64,000 nt of DNA from VXRD01 sp965232265. GTDB lineage: Bacteria > Latescibacterota > UBA2968. The position numbers and the translations under genes are program-made. Shown piece after piece: positions 17,586 through 25,617 of the stretch (position 1 is its first letter; each line of letters starts with the position of its first letter). The notes beneath the pieces are model-generated. The model did no database searches. It was not told the DNA's origin and was given only the letters and a program-made list of their open reading frames with translations. The stretch lies in contig CBDDPH010000002.1 in assembly GCA_965232265.1 (NCBI GenBank), positions 682,001 through 746,000 on the forward strand, given 5' to 3'.

Positions 17586-17936
17586 CTATTCTTCACCGCC
17601 GCCATCACCAGACGCTAAGACGCGATTTAATACCCTCTTTGCGAATACGGTTATGACGCCGGCATACAGAGCGATAGTGATCGGATCGACGATGGCGTCC
17701 AGTTTCTCGCCTATTACCTGTATGTTGCTCAATACGTCCGCACCTGCAGCAGCGCCGACCGCAAGCGCAACGACCAGGAAGGATGTCGCATCTTCAGCGT
17801 CGAGCGCCATCCCCCCGTACACCAGGCCCAGAATCACCAGCGCGATCGACACAATATTTTCAGGAATTGCGCCGGCCGCCAGGCCCTGAATAATGGCCAG
17901 AACGACGATCAGGCCAACAATAATTCTGACTACCAT
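17586..17936 (-). CDS. Small membrane protein, tandem copy A
   Basis: A 116-residue hydrophobic protein with three or four predicted membrane segments (about residues 4-20, 28-46, 52-66 and 86-101). It is the most divergent and longest of three adjacent paralogues, with an extra acidic, glycine-rich tail (GDGGGEE). Shared blocks are LAIxQGL near residue 14, IALVILGLVY near 31, AVGAAAGADVLSNI near 59 and LDAIVDPI near 79. I do not recognise the family; the charge-free, Gly/Ala-rich spans suggest an oligomeric membrane protein. The start ATG is preceded by GGGAGG. It is last in the three-gene array. Confidence 0.75.
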   Translation of the reverse strand: MVVRIIVGLIVVLAIIQGLAAGAIPENIVSIALVILGLVYGGMALDAEDATSFLVVALAVGAAAGADVLSNIQVIGEKLDAIVDPITIALYAGVITVFAKRVLNRVLASGDGGGEE

Positions 17937-17972
17937 TTCATCCTCCCAGAATTAAGTTAGTTGTGTTATGAC

Positions 17973-17990
17973 GTAGCCGTAAAGGGCTAC
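17973..17990. repeat. Inverted repeat between copies A and B
   Basis: GTAGCC (17973-17978) and GGCTAC (17985-17990) form a 6-bp stem with a 6-nt loop in the gap between two of the tandem membrane-protein genes. The neighbouring gap has a different hairpin in the same place, so the structure rather than the sequence is kept. Confidence 0.45.
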
Positions 17991-18011
17991 AAGGTGAACC
18001 ACCAGTCATCT

Positions 18012-18338
18012 TTAACCTTTGAGGTGATTTATTATCGCTTTCACGAGTATGGCTATGACGCCGGCATACAAAGCGGTGCTGATTGGATCGACGATAGCGT
18101 CCAGGTGGGCACCGAGTTGTGGGATGCCGCTCAACGCATCCGCACCTGCAGCAGCGCCGACCGCAAGCGCGACGATCAGGTAGGTTGTTTCGTCATCAGC
18201 GCTGACCGCTACCGCCGCGTAGGCCAGGCCCAAAATCACCAGCGCGAGGGACGCAAGTCCCGCAGGGATCGCGTCGGGCGTCAGGCCCTGAATAATCGCC
18301 AGAGCGGCGATCAGGCTAACAATAATCCTGCTTGCCAT
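18012..18338 (-). CDS. Small membrane protein, tandem copy B
   Basis: A 108-residue paralogue of its neighbours, exactly the same length as copy C and about 65 percent identical to it by eye. It keeps LAIIQGL, LALVILGL, VALAVGAAAGADALSGI, LDAIVDPI and TALYAGVIAILV, and ends NHLKG. The variable positions cluster in the loop after the second span (VSADDETTYL) and in the PQLGAH segment. The ATG at 18338 has GGGAGG upstream. The 3' flank CAGTCATCTTTAACC (seen on the plus strand) is shared with copy C, showing a duplication unit that includes the gene end. Function unknown. Confidence 0.75.
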   Translation of the reverse strand: MASRIIVSLIAALAIIQGLTPDAIPAGLASLALVILGLAYAAVAVSADDETTYLIVALAVGAAAGADALSGIPQLGAHLDAIVDPISTALYAGVIAILVKAIINHLKG

Positions 18339-18370
18339 ATTTCTTCCTCCCAGAATAGGTTCGTGTGTCA

Positions 18371-18388
18371 GACCTGTGATTACAGGTC
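18371..18388. repeat. Inverted repeat between copies B and C
   Basis: GACCTGT (18371-18377) and ACAGGTC (18382-18388) form a perfect 7-bp stem with a 4-nt GATT loop. No T-tract follows on either strand. It could stabilise transcript ends or balance expression between the tandem copies. Confidence 0.5.
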
Positions 18389-18407
18389 GCTGATCCGCCA
18401 GTCATCT

Positions 18408-18734
18408 TTAACCCTTGATGCGGTTTACGCCCCTCTCCACGAGTATGGCTATGACACCGGCATACAAGGCGGTGGCGATCGGATCGACGATGGCGTCCAG
18501 GCTCTCGCCTATCCCCGGGATGTTGCTCAATACGTCCGCACCTGCAGCAGCGCCGACTGCAATCGCAACGACCAAGTAGGCCGTCGCGTCCTCAGCGTCA
18601 ATCGCGACTATCGCGTAGAGTAGGCCCAGAATCACCAGCGCGAGTGGCACAAGTCCCCCAGGGATTGCGTCGGGCGCCAGGCCCTGCACAATCGCGAGGA
18701 TGATGACCAGGACAACAATAGTTCTGCTTGCCAT
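18408..18734 (-). CDS. Small membrane protein, tandem copy C
   Basis: A 108-residue hydrophobic protein, first in transcription order of the triplicated array. I chose the ATG at 18734 because GGGAGG lies directly upstream and the resulting N-terminus (MASRTIVVLVIILAIVQGL) aligns with copies A and B; an in-frame extension to 18788 does not. Conserved features are AVGAAAGADVLSNIPGIGE, LDAIVDPIATALYAGVIAIL and the NRIKG tail. The family is unknown to me. The size and span number are compatible with a holin-like, channel-forming or scaffold protein, none of which is supported further. Confidence 0.78.
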   Translation of the reverse strand: MASRTIVVLVIILAIVQGLAPDAIPGGLVPLALVILGLLYAIVAIDAEDATAYLVVAIAVGAAAGADVLSNIPGIGESLDAIVDPIATALYAGVIAILVERGVNRIKG

Positions 18735-19088
18735 TTCTACCTCCCATAATGTGGTTATGTTACGGTTTGCGCTATCGCGCAGCCGCAACGGTTACCGACG
18801 GAATGCTACACTATGCACCATCCCTGTCCCTAAAAGTAATATTTAGGTTATGGACAAGATAATGCAGTTTTTTTCTAAATCAAGCTAAACTTATAGGAAT
18901 GGTAAATATTTTTTTCTTTAACCCTACGCTCATCAATTGCTAATTTTTAAGAGGTGGTATAATTCTCGCAAGCAATTCCAATTTAGTCATACAAGAGTCA
19001 AAAATTCCTTCCATACTGCCGAAAATTTGTGTAACATCGAGAAACAACGCAAAATTTAACTTGATAAATATAATCTGGAGCTTATATT
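18735..19088. other. AT-rich intergenic region upstream of higB and the membrane-protein array
   Basis: This 354-nt divergent gap holds no convincing gene. It is markedly AT-rich compared with its surroundings. Visible pieces are a GCGCTATCGCGC inverted repeat near 18770, an imperfect palindrome of CCTAAA and TTTAGG arms near 18830-18848, and -10-like TATAAT sequences near 18958 and at 19069-19074. Promoters for both flanking transcription units are expected here, but none is clear-cut. Confidence 0.5.
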
Positions 19089-19421
19089 TTGAGAGTCCTA
19101 TTTTATTTAACATCTTCAGGCAATTCACCAGTTCGCAAATTCATCAATACATTGCCACGGGAAGTTCAGGAAGATTGCTTGCTCGCACTGGATCGTCTCT
19201 CTCGTGGTGAACGCCTGTCAATGCCTTTAAGCAAACCATTGTTCAACATTGCAATGGGCTTACATGAGCTGCGCTTTCGATCATCCCCTAATATTTATCG
19301 TGTCTTTTATTATATTCGAAGCGAAGATGCAATTTACATTGTTCATGCGATACAAAAAAAGACACAACAATTACCCAATAAAGATAGACGGGTAATTTTA
19401 AGACGCATTAAGGAGATTTAA
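19089..19421 (+). CDS. higB: HigB/RelE-family toxin (Gp49-like)
   Basis: A 110-residue type II toxin of the RelE/HigB superfamily, Gp49-like branch. The pattern of a short N-terminal strand, then SPVRKFINTLP, then GLHELRFRSSPNIYRVFYYI and a basic helix ending RRIKEI is typical. Such proteins cleave mRNA on the ribosome. The start is TTG at 19089 with CTGGAG eight bases upstream. The stop TAA is immediately followed by the antitoxin ATG, the usual toxin-first order of higBA. The gene is AT-rich and unlike its GC-richer neighbours, suggesting acquisition by transfer. Confidence 0.88.
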   Translation: MRVLFYLTSSGNSPVRKFINTLPREVQEDCLLALDRLSRGERLSMPLSKPLFNIAMGLHELRFRSSPNIYRVFYYIRSEDAIYIVHAIQKKTQQLPNKDRRVILRRIKEI

Positions 19422-19727
19422 ATGCCCTGGCAAGAAGTTAATTTAGAAACATGGGCTACTGAGCTCGGTGTTGATCTGTACGAGTTGCGCCAAAAGGATC
19501 AATTGATTGATCAGATTGTTACAACGCGAACAGAACTTGAATTAACGCAGACCCAGCTTGCAAAGCTCGTGGGTGTTTCGCAACCGCGCATTGCCCAAAT
19601 TGAAAACCGAGTCAAAATTGGTACAATCAAATTTGACGCCCTTTTTAAAATTCTTACTACATTGGGTTATGAAATCAATATTGGTACACGCCGAGCGAGG
19701 CGGCCCGATTTTTCTATTGCAAAATAA
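19422..19727 (+). CDS. higA: HigA-family antitoxin (XRE)
   Basis: A 101-residue antitoxin with a helix-turn-helix of the XRE/Cro type (about residues 39-92: LTQTQLAKLVGVSQPRIAQIEN is the recognition region). The N-terminal 35 residues are probably the toxin-binding part. Its ATG directly abuts the toxin stop, and AGGAG lies inside the toxin's last codons, so translation is coupled. The HTH suggests that it represses its own operon from the AT-rich region upstream of higB. Confidence 0.9.
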   Translation: MPWQEVNLETWATELGVDLYELRQKDQLIDQIVTTRTELELTQTQLAKLVGVSQPRIAQIENRVKIGTIKFDALFKILTTLGYEINIGTRRARRPDFSIAK

Positions 19728-19795
19728 ATTGGGTATGTACAGACGCAATCTTTGATCAATGAACAATGAGAGGGTGAATACAGGGATTCGCCCCT

Positions 19796-19837
19796 ACATC
19801 TTCCTTCACCCTTCCCACTTCACCCTTCCCACTTCTC
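19796..19837. repeat. Short pyrimidine-rich tandem repeat
   Basis: CACCCTTCCCACTT occurs twice in a row directly before the likely start of the McrB-like gene. Similar CTTCTCCC arrays occur near 52480, and a related GTGAGAGGG/CCCTCTCAC pair lies at 41450-41499. These look like one loose family of low-complexity intergenic repeats. Confidence 0.5.
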
Positions 19838-19839
19838 TT

Positions 19840-21621
19840 ATGTTCTCTTTTTCTCCCAACGATTTTCTCGCCTGTAATGGCACGCGCATAGGTGCTGAGT
19901 ATCTGCATGGACGGATGCAAGTCCTGCGCGATGAGATCGAACCCGTTCTGACGAAACAGCATCCAGACCTCACGGCTGTTATTTCACCGGTTTACGCGAC
20001 GACGAATTTTCGCTCCAATCCCGATCGGCCCCGGGATCACGCGTGTCTCTATTTTGTCGATCGCAAGCTGAAAAAGAGCGCGTTTCCCCGGTTGCCCCAA
20101 CTGGGTATTTATCTGCACCACAATGCCGTCGCTATAGGTTTTTACTCTGGCTGGTGGACGTCCGAGGCGATGCAAACGGCGATTGCGGATCGGAAGAAGT
20201 TTCGCGGTTTGGTGCCGCGCAAGGGGTATCGCTGTTTGGCGGGTGATATTATTGTGGCGTCACCCGGTCGTTCGGTGCCGTGGTCGCCATCCAGGCTCGA
20301 GGGGGTTGATCGCTCGTTGTTTGTCGGTTCGATTCTTATGCCGGATGAAGCTGCAGTGCCGACTCTTGTCGATGATATTCATGCGGTGCTGGAAGATCTC
20401 TACGCGCTGTATGCGGTGTTTACAAGCGCGAGATACCAGACCTCTAAAAGTGGTGTTGTGTACAATATGCCCGATCCCGCAGAGGCCGGTGTTGTGCGGG
20501 ATGCGCTTGTGCCTGTGGAGGCAGAGCTGTTGTGCGATCTTTACCGGTTTACGGCGTTGAAGAATTTCCAGGTTGAGGCGGGGATGTTGTTCAATCTCTA
20601 TTTGTGTTTGAAGACCAAACCTTTTCTTATTCTGGCGGGGATATCCGGGACGGGAAAGAGTACGGTGATTCGGCTTTTGGCCGAGGCGATCAATGGTCTG
20701 GATAAGGGCCGGGCAAGAGGGTATCGCCTGATTCCGGTGCGCCCGGATTGGAATGATGTGCGCGATTTGCTCGGGTTTGAAAATTTGCTTACGGGGGTAT
20801 TTCGTCCGGGTGCGTTGCTTCAGGCGATGTGCGAGGCACAGGACGATCCGGATCGTCCCTATTTTGTGTGTTTGGACGAGATGAATCTCGCCCGCGTGGA
20901 GCACTATTTTGCCGATTTTTTAAGTGTTATGGAGACGGCGAGGCGCACGCCCGATGGGGCGTGGACGACGGATCCGATTGAATTGGCGCAAGGGGGCGAT
21001 GTCGTGTCAACGGATGAGATGGGAGATGTGCCTGCGCGTTTGCCCATTCCGCCCAATTTGTTTGTGGCAGGTACGGTCAATATGGATGAAACGACTTATG
21101 CGTTTAGTCCCAAGGTGCTGGACCGGGCGAATACGGTTGCTTTTGATCGCGTTGATCTGAGGCTGTCGGATTATGATCCCGAGATGCAGATTGATTCGAC
21201 TGCTCTGCGTGCTCTGGGTGATGCGCTTATTGATCGTCCCTATCGGCAGTTGGAGGATGTGCGCCACCGCGATGAGGTTGTTGCGTGGAATGAGCCGTTG
21301 GAGGAGATTAACGCGATGCTCGCGGAGGAGGATCTGCATTTTGGCTATCGCATCCGAGACGAGGTTCTCATTTATATGGCGTATGCGCTGGATTTGATTG
21401 AGGGACTGCCTTCAAATGCGCCGGCGTTCGCGCCCCGAGATGCTTTTGATTATCAGATTTTACAAAAAATTCTCCCACGCCTGTCTGGCGCGGGAGAAGA
21501 ACTCGCAGGTTTGCTGGACGCACTTATCGCTTTTTGCGATTCCACATATCCCCGCTCAACACACAAACTCCAGCGCGTGAAACGCCGTCTTGAACTCACG
21601 GGGTTTGTCAGTTTTTGGTAG
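19840..21621 (+). CDS. McrB-like AAA+ NTPase, stand-alone
   Basis: A 593-residue protein whose C-terminal half is an McrB-type AAA+ domain. It has Walker A GISGTGKST (267-275), Walker B with DEMNLARVEHYF (Asp346, Glu347), and the McrB signature GTVNMDETT (411-419), followed by SPKVLDRANTVAFD. McrB normally translocates DNA with the McrC nuclease as a GTP-driven restriction complex, but no McrC follows here. The N-terminal 200 residues are a domain I do not recognise that should provide target recognition. I prefer the ATG at 19840 because the 27 codons upstream come from a low-complexity repeat. It is flanked by two toxin-antitoxin pairs, which supports a defence role. Confidence 0.82.
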   Translation: MFSFSPNDFLACNGTRIGAEYLHGRMQVLRDEIEPVLTKQHPDLTAVISPVYATTNFRSNPDRPRDHACLYFVDRKLKKSAFPRLPQLGIYLHHNAVAIGFYSGWWTSEAMQTAIADRKKFRGLVPRKGYRCLAGDIIVASPGRSVPWSPSRLEGVDRSLFVGSILMPDEAAVPTLVDDIHAVLEDLYALYAVFTSARYQTSKSGVVYNMPDPAEAGVVRDALVPVEAELLCDLYRFTALKNFQVEAGMLFNLYLCLKTKPFLILAGISGTGKSTVIRLLAEAINGLDKGRARGYRLIPVRPDWNDVRDLLGFENLLTGVFRPGALLQAMCEAQDDPDRPYFVCLDEMNLARVEHYFADFLSVMETARRTPDGAWTTDPIELAQGGDVVSTDEMGDVPARLPIPPNLFVAGTVNMDETTYAFSPKVLDRANTVAFDRVDLRLSDYDPEMQIDSTALRALGDALIDRPYRQLEDVRHRDEVVAWNEPLEEINAMLAEEDLHFGYRIRDEVLIYMAYALDLIEGLPSNAPAFAPRDAFDYQILQKILPRLSGAGEELAGLLDALIAFCDSTYPRSTHKLQRVKRRLELTGFVSFW

Positions 21622-21647
21622 TAAAACCTCAAGGAAGAATCGCGAAC

Positions 21648-22142
21648 TCAAACGACCTGTTCGCCAGCGGCTCTTAGAATATCGCGATAAGTTCTCTCAC
21701 TTATCCTCGCCCCGTGTAATCTCAATTGATTGAGCCGAGATGTAACTTCAGGAATCAATCCCCGATTCTTTGCCGCAATCAGCAAGCCTCCACTACCCAT
21801 AATTGGTATGTCAAGACGTTGAGCTATTTCTCTCACTCGCCGGTCATCGCTCAGTAAAAAATCCGGGTGGCATTCAGATGCCAGTTGAACAATTGAAGCG
21901 TCGGCAGAATCAATATTATACTCGGTTAGCTTTGTCAACCATTCTGGTTGCTTGAGGGATTGCTGTGCGATATTTTGAGCTTTCTGAACTTCATCGGCAC
22001 CTGGGCGACCAGCACTTTTTAAGACCACTTCTTCATAGATATCTGCAGTAATCAAAATAGAATCAAAAACTTCTGTCAATAAATGAAAAAGGTTAGATCG
22101 CGAAAAAAGAATAAGAATATTGGCATCTACAACTGCGGTCAT
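21648..22142 (-). CDS. PIN-like (DUF3368-type) toxin
   Basis: A 164-residue protein with PIN-fold features: an opening VVDANILI with the first acidic residue, a central Asp region (IDSADASIVQLA), and LLSDDRRVREIA holding the third and fourth acidic residues. The C-terminal helix region (LIPEVTSRLNQL) matches the DUF3368 group. PIN toxins are Mg-dependent RNases. The ATG overlaps the stop of the UPF0175 gene by 4 nt (ATGA), as is usual for this antitoxin-toxin pair. Confidence 0.85.
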   Translation of the reverse strand: MTAVVDANILILFSRSNLFHLLTEVFDSILITADIYEEVVLKSAGRPGADEVQKAQNIAQQSLKQPEWLTKLTEYNIDSADASIVQLASECHPDFLLSDDRRVREIAQRLDIPIMGSGGLLIAAKNRGLIPEVTSRLNQLRLHGARISERTYRDILRAAGEQVV

Positions 22143-22429
22143 GGCGAAGACATCTTTCCAAATTTCTCGCGCAGTCCACGAAGCTCATATTCGAAATTTT
22201 CTGGGGAGTAATTAATCGCAGGCACATGATGATCATTCATGAGATCGAAAAAATCATGCCGGGACAGGTTAAGTAACTCTGCTCCCTTTCCCACACTGAT
22301 TTTTCCTGTACGCACCAAATCCAAAACTGTTGCCCGAGTGGCTTCTTTTGTTGCTTTCTGGGCACCACCGAGTATTTCGACGAGTGACTCAGGCAACTTG
22401 ATCGTCAATTCTTTTTCCGTATTAGCCAA
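22139..22429 (-). CDS. UPF0175-family antitoxin
   Basis: A 96-residue UPF0175 protein, with the characteristic middle segment ISVGKGAELLNLSRHDFFDLM resembling a small HTH, and a C-terminal tail that should bind the PIN toxin. The start is TTG at 22429 with GGAG eight bases upstream, giving MANTEKELTIKLPESL. It overlaps the end of the GNAT gene by 8 nt, so the pair may be read from the GNAT/NIPSNAP transcript. It probably neutralises the downstream RNase and autoregulates. Confidence 0.85.
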   Translation of the reverse strand: MANTEKELTIKLPESLVEILGGAQKATKEATRATVLDLVRTGKISVGKGAELLNLSRHDFFDLMNDHHVPAINYSPENFEYELRGLREKFGKMSSP

Positions 22430-22985
22430 GACTTAATCTCCTGTATTTCGATCGCATGATTTCGAAGTCCAGTATCTTTCCGTTATCCATTTCTCTTGAG
22501 ACGGTCAATCCACACGACCGCCACAAGGCTTTTGAACGCTCGTTGTCTGCATGTACATCCATCGCGCAGAATCGATTGATTTCCAATTCCTCAAATGCGT
22601 ACGCCATCAGGCGTCGCACTACTTCTTTTCCATAGCCTTTGCCCCAGAGGGATTTGTCCCATATCCCAATGGGCAAGCGCATGACCTTCTCTCCCTCGAT
22701 TTTTGCCCGTTCCAAATTCATCCATTGCAAACACACTTCGCCAATGGTTCGTCCGCTCGCCTTTTCCTCAATTGCAAATAGGAAGCCCTGTTTTGCCATG
22801 TGCTTGCCCACGCGTCTGAGATAGTCACCTGTCACGGGTTCTTCGGGCGGCTCTCCTTCCATTGCATTCAGAAAATCGGGATCTCGATAAAAAGGGACCG
22901 CGAGATCGAAATCTGTTTCTTCAAATGGCCGAAGCTTCAAGTTTTCTGTTTTCAGGTGAATATTGTGATGGGCAAAGTTGTCCAT
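22422..22985 (-). CDS. GNAT-family N-acetyltransferase
   Basis: A 187-residue acetyltransferase of the RimJ/RimL-like GNAT group. It has LKLRPFEETDFD at the N-terminus, a central GEVCLQW strand, and the acetyl-CoA-binding LWGKGYGKEVVRRLMAYAF (motif A, about residue 115). The HADNERSKALWRSCGL motif follows. The acceptor could be a small molecule or a protein N-terminus; the sequence does not say. Its ATG directly follows the NIPSNAP gene's stop (TAAATG), so the two genes are cotranscribed. Confidence 0.9.
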   Translation of the reverse strand: MDNFAHHNIHLKTENLKLRPFEETDFDLAVPFYRDPDFLNAMEGEPPEEPVTGDYLRRVGKHMAKQGFLFAIEEKASGRTIGEVCLQWMNLERAKIEGEKVMRLPIGIWDKSLWGKGYGKEVVRRLMAYAFEELEINRFCAMDVHADNERSKALWRSCGLTVSREMDNGKILDFEIMRSKYRRLSLG

Positions 22986-23306
22986 TTATTGTATCACGGA
23001 CCTCGGCGTTGCGTTGAGGCGCGTTACTACAATGCGTTCTCGGTCGATCAATGCGCCTACTTGATCGCTCAATGTGTCTGTCCAATACGGGTCTTCATAG
23101 ACGGCTTTGTAGAGTTGCTCTCTTTGTTCTTCGCTCTCGAATCGGCGAATCCACACGTAGAGGTCTTCTTCTTCCTCGCCGACAAAGCTGCCGATAACGA
23201 CCATGCCTTTTGATATTTGAAATGGGATGATTTCACTTTCCATAAATGCAACCCATTCTTCTCGTTTTCCCGGTTGGGTGCGATATTGACGTAGTTCGAA
23301 GAACAT
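22986..23306 (-). CDS. NIPSNAP-family protein
   Basis: A 106-residue dimeric alpha-beta barrel protein of the NIPSNAP family, recognised by its opening MFFELRQYRTQPGKREEWVAFM and the central LYVWIRRFESEEQRE. Bacterial members are of unknown function, often thought to bind small hydrophobic molecules. The ATG at 23306 is preceded by AAAGGAG, and upstream in-frame codons show no similarity. The next gene starts with no gap, forming a two-gene unit with the acetyltransferase. Confidence 0.85.
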   Translation of the reverse strand: MFFELRQYRTQPGKREEWVAFMESEIIPFQISKGMVVIGSFVGEEEEDLYVWIRRFESEEQREQLYKAVYEDPYWTDTLSDQVGALIDRERIVVTRLNATPRSVIQ

Positions 23307-23349
23307 ATTTTCTCCTTTGTAAGTGTTGTGATGGGAATAATGAGACGAT

Positions 23350-24438
23350 TCAAATTTGTTCATACCACCGCACATTGCCCGTTGACATGCCGCTTGCGGC
23401 GATGTCCAATTTGCCGTTGCCGCTGAGATCTGCGATTGCCATTTGCCCCATGCCTATGCGGTTGTCGATTTGTTCCATGCGCCAAGTGCCCGTTTCCAGG
23501 TTCTCCGGGCGATAGATGTTGAGGGCTGTGCCGGGGCCGTTGTATCCCGCGATGACTTCCAGTGCGTTGTCGCTGTCTATGTCGCCACACCAGAGGGAAT
23601 GCCCGCGGTTGAGTTTGTCGCTGATTAGGTGGCGTTCCCACGCGCCTGTTCGGATGTCGCCAGTCGCTTTGTACCAGACGAGTTCATTGCCGTGCCAGGG
23701 TTCGATAGAGAGTATTTCATTGATGCCATCCCCATCCATATCTACGGCAAATGTTTCGCTGCTTTCGCGGGGGCTTATGGTCCATCGGTTCCATTTTTCC
23801 TCAAATCCATCCCCTTTAGGTGGCTCAAACCAGATCAGGCCGTCGCGTGTGCCGAGCAGTAAGTCCATGCGCCCATCGCCATCTACGTCGCATACGCTCA
23901 GGCCGTGGTTGAGTCTCAATTGCCCGTCGATTAACCGCTTTTCCCACGGTTCATTTACCGGGTCTTGTGGTATGCGGTAACACCACAATTCACCCGGCGC
24001 ATCAAAGTCGTTGATATGGCTTCCCGGTCCTTGCAGTGTGGCGACAAATAGCAGGGGTTGTCCGTTGATTTCTACCATTGCAATGCGGTGTAGATAGGGT
24101 GCCCAGTCGATGAAGTGCTGTGTCCAGATGTCGCTTTCTTCAGGTGCTTGAAACCAGTGTAGATATTCCGGCGGTATCCGCTGTCTTCGCGCAAAGCCAC
24201 TGCCTGCAATGATGTCTTTGCGACCGTTGCCCGTGATGTCGAATACGGATAGTGCGATGGTGCCGGGGTGCGCTTCTGATATGATTTGTTTTTTAAAATG
24301 AGGTCCTTCGTACAGGGCGATCATCGAGATGCCTGTGGAGCCGACCACGATGTCCGGATGTCCCGTGCCTGTGACGTCGGCGACTGTCATGCCATAAGCA
24401 CTGCGGATGTTGCCGTCTATTTCGTGAATTATGAACAT
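23350..24438 (-). CDS. FG-GAP/VCBS repeat beta-propeller protein
   Basis: A 362-residue protein made of repeated FG-GAP-like blades with calcium-binding DxDGDGxxDL loops, such as CDVDGDGRMDLLLGTRDG and VDMDGDGINEILSIE, and weaker copies ADVTGTGHPDIVVGS and ADLSGNGKLDIAAS. It should form a six- or seven-bladed propeller. No signal peptide is evident, odd for a family that is usually secreted. Similar proteins are abundant in planctomycetes and Latescibacteria, where they are unassigned. The ATG at 24438 has GGAG upstream. Confidence 0.82.
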   Translation of the reverse strand: MFIIHEIDGNIRSAYGMTVADVTGTGHPDIVVGSTGISMIALYEGPHFKKQIISEAHPGTIALSVFDITGNGRKDIIAGSGFARRQRIPPEYLHWFQAPEESDIWTQHFIDWAPYLHRIAMVEINGQPLLFVATLQGPGSHINDFDAPGELWCYRIPQDPVNEPWEKRLIDGQLRLNHGLSVCDVDGDGRMDLLLGTRDGLIWFEPPKGDGFEEKWNRWTISPRESSETFAVDMDGDGINEILSIEPWHGNELVWYKATGDIRTGAWERHLISDKLNRGHSLWCGDIDSDNALEVIAGYNGPGTALNIYRPENLETGTWRMEQIDNRIGMGQMAIADLSGNGKLDIAASGMSTGNVRWYEQI

Positions 24439-24493
24439 TTGTTCTCCGGTTTGACGGTTCTCCTTATCGGTAATGCTTCAATATACCGCGTGT

Positions 24494-25603
24494 TCAGGGC
24501 AAAATCAAATGTAGATCGCCGAATTCGTGCCACAAATAATGTTTGTTGAGTGCGGCTTCATAGGTCAGTTTCAGGTGATCTAATCCCGCCAATGCCTGGA
24601 GCATGGATAGATGTGTGGCACTCGGTTCGTGCATGCCGGTGAGTAAGCTATCTACAATCTGCATGGGGCGGTCGGGTGAGATTATCAGGGATGTCCATCC
24701 TTCGCCCTGAGAGACGTGTCCGGTTTTATCGGCTACGGTTTCGAGCGCGCGCACGACTGTTGTGCCAACGGCGATGATCCGTCCGCCGTTTTTTCGCGCG
24801 TTGTTGATTACCCGCGCTGTTTCGGCTGGTACGCGGTAGTATTCTTCATAAGGCGGTTCATCGGCTTCCAGGCTCGCCACGCCGGTGTGTAAGATCAGGG
24901 GGGCAATTTGTATGCCTTTTGCGACCAGTTTTGTGATGATTTTGGGTGTGAATGCTCTGCCGGCTGATGGCATTTCAGCGCTGCCCACTTCTGTTGCATA
25001 TACGGTTTGATAATAGTCGATGGGCCAGTCGTTTTGCACATAGCCATACCGGATGGGCATGCCGTATATGTCCAGGTAGGTGTCCAGGTCATAAGGCAGG
25101 TTCAGGGTTGCTACCCACAGACGAACAGGGGCGTCGGGGTTGTGCCGCAGTTCGGGGCGATAGGGGGCGTGTAGTTGTGCCGATCCACTGCCGGGCAATG
25201 TGAAGACTTCGCCCGCTTGTGCCTGAGAAAAAGGCTGTGTTGCGATGCCGTTGGGTTGGCGTATTTCAACTGCCCACATGTCGGCGGGCAGTTGCGTTGA
25301 GAGATGGAGTCTGAGTTCTGTTCCATCGGGCCGTATGATGGGCAATGATGCTTTGCGCGTGCCGCTGGTGTTGATGACGACTACGTCGCCCGGATGGAGC
25401 ACGTCGGGCAGGTCGCGAAATGCGATGTGTTCTATCGCATCATCGCTTTGCCAGGAGACCATCAACCGAACCTGATCCCGACTGAGTCCTCGCGCTTCGG
25501 GCGGTTCGCCCGCTTCGAGGTTGGATGGCAGGTCAAATATTAGAGAGTCCAGTTTTGAATCCATCATTGTGATGGGGAGTACTGTGTTGGGTATTATGGA
25601 CAT
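24494..25603 (-). CDS. Divergent QueA-like SAM:tRNA ribosyltransferase-isomerase
   Basis: A 369-residue homologue of QueA, the enzyme that transfers and isomerises the ribosyl group of SAM onto 7-aminomethyl-7-deazaguanine in tRNA during queuosine synthesis. Matching blocks are YYQTVYATEVGSAEMPSAGRAF, ITKLVAKGIQIAPLILHTG and RIIAVGTTVVRALE. The N-terminal substrate block, normally FNDTRVxPARL, reads INTSGTRKASL here, and the usual HIPLPPYI is replaced by GMPIRYGYV. It may therefore be a paralogue with another substrate. AAAGGAG precedes the ATG at 25603. It follows an SDR gene by 14 nt. Confidence 0.82.
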   Translation of the reverse strand: MSIIPNTVLPITMMDSKLDSLIFDLPSNLEAGEPPEARGLSRDQVRLMVSWQSDDAIEHIAFRDLPDVLHPGDVVVINTSGTRKASLPIIRPDGTELRLHLSTQLPADMWAVEIRQPNGIATQPFSQAQAGEVFTLPGSGSAQLHAPYRPELRHNPDAPVRLWVATLNLPYDLDTYLDIYGMPIRYGYVQNDWPIDYYQTVYATEVGSAEMPSAGRAFTPKIITKLVAKGIQIAPLILHTGVASLEADEPPYEEYYRVPAETARVINNARKNGGRIIAVGTTVVRALETVADKTGHVSQGEGWTSLIISPDRPMQIVDSLLTGMHEPSATHLSMLQALAGLDHLKLTYEAALNKHYLWHEFGDLHLILP

Positions 25604-25617
25604 GAGATGTCTCCTTT

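Noticed and set aside
17586..18734. Phage holins as an explanation for the three small membrane proteins
   Set aside because: No endolysin, capsid or other phage gene is nearby; size alone is not enough.
23350..24438. Integrin-like surface adhesin
   Set aside because: FG-GAP blades are present but no signal peptide or anchor, so surface location is not supported.
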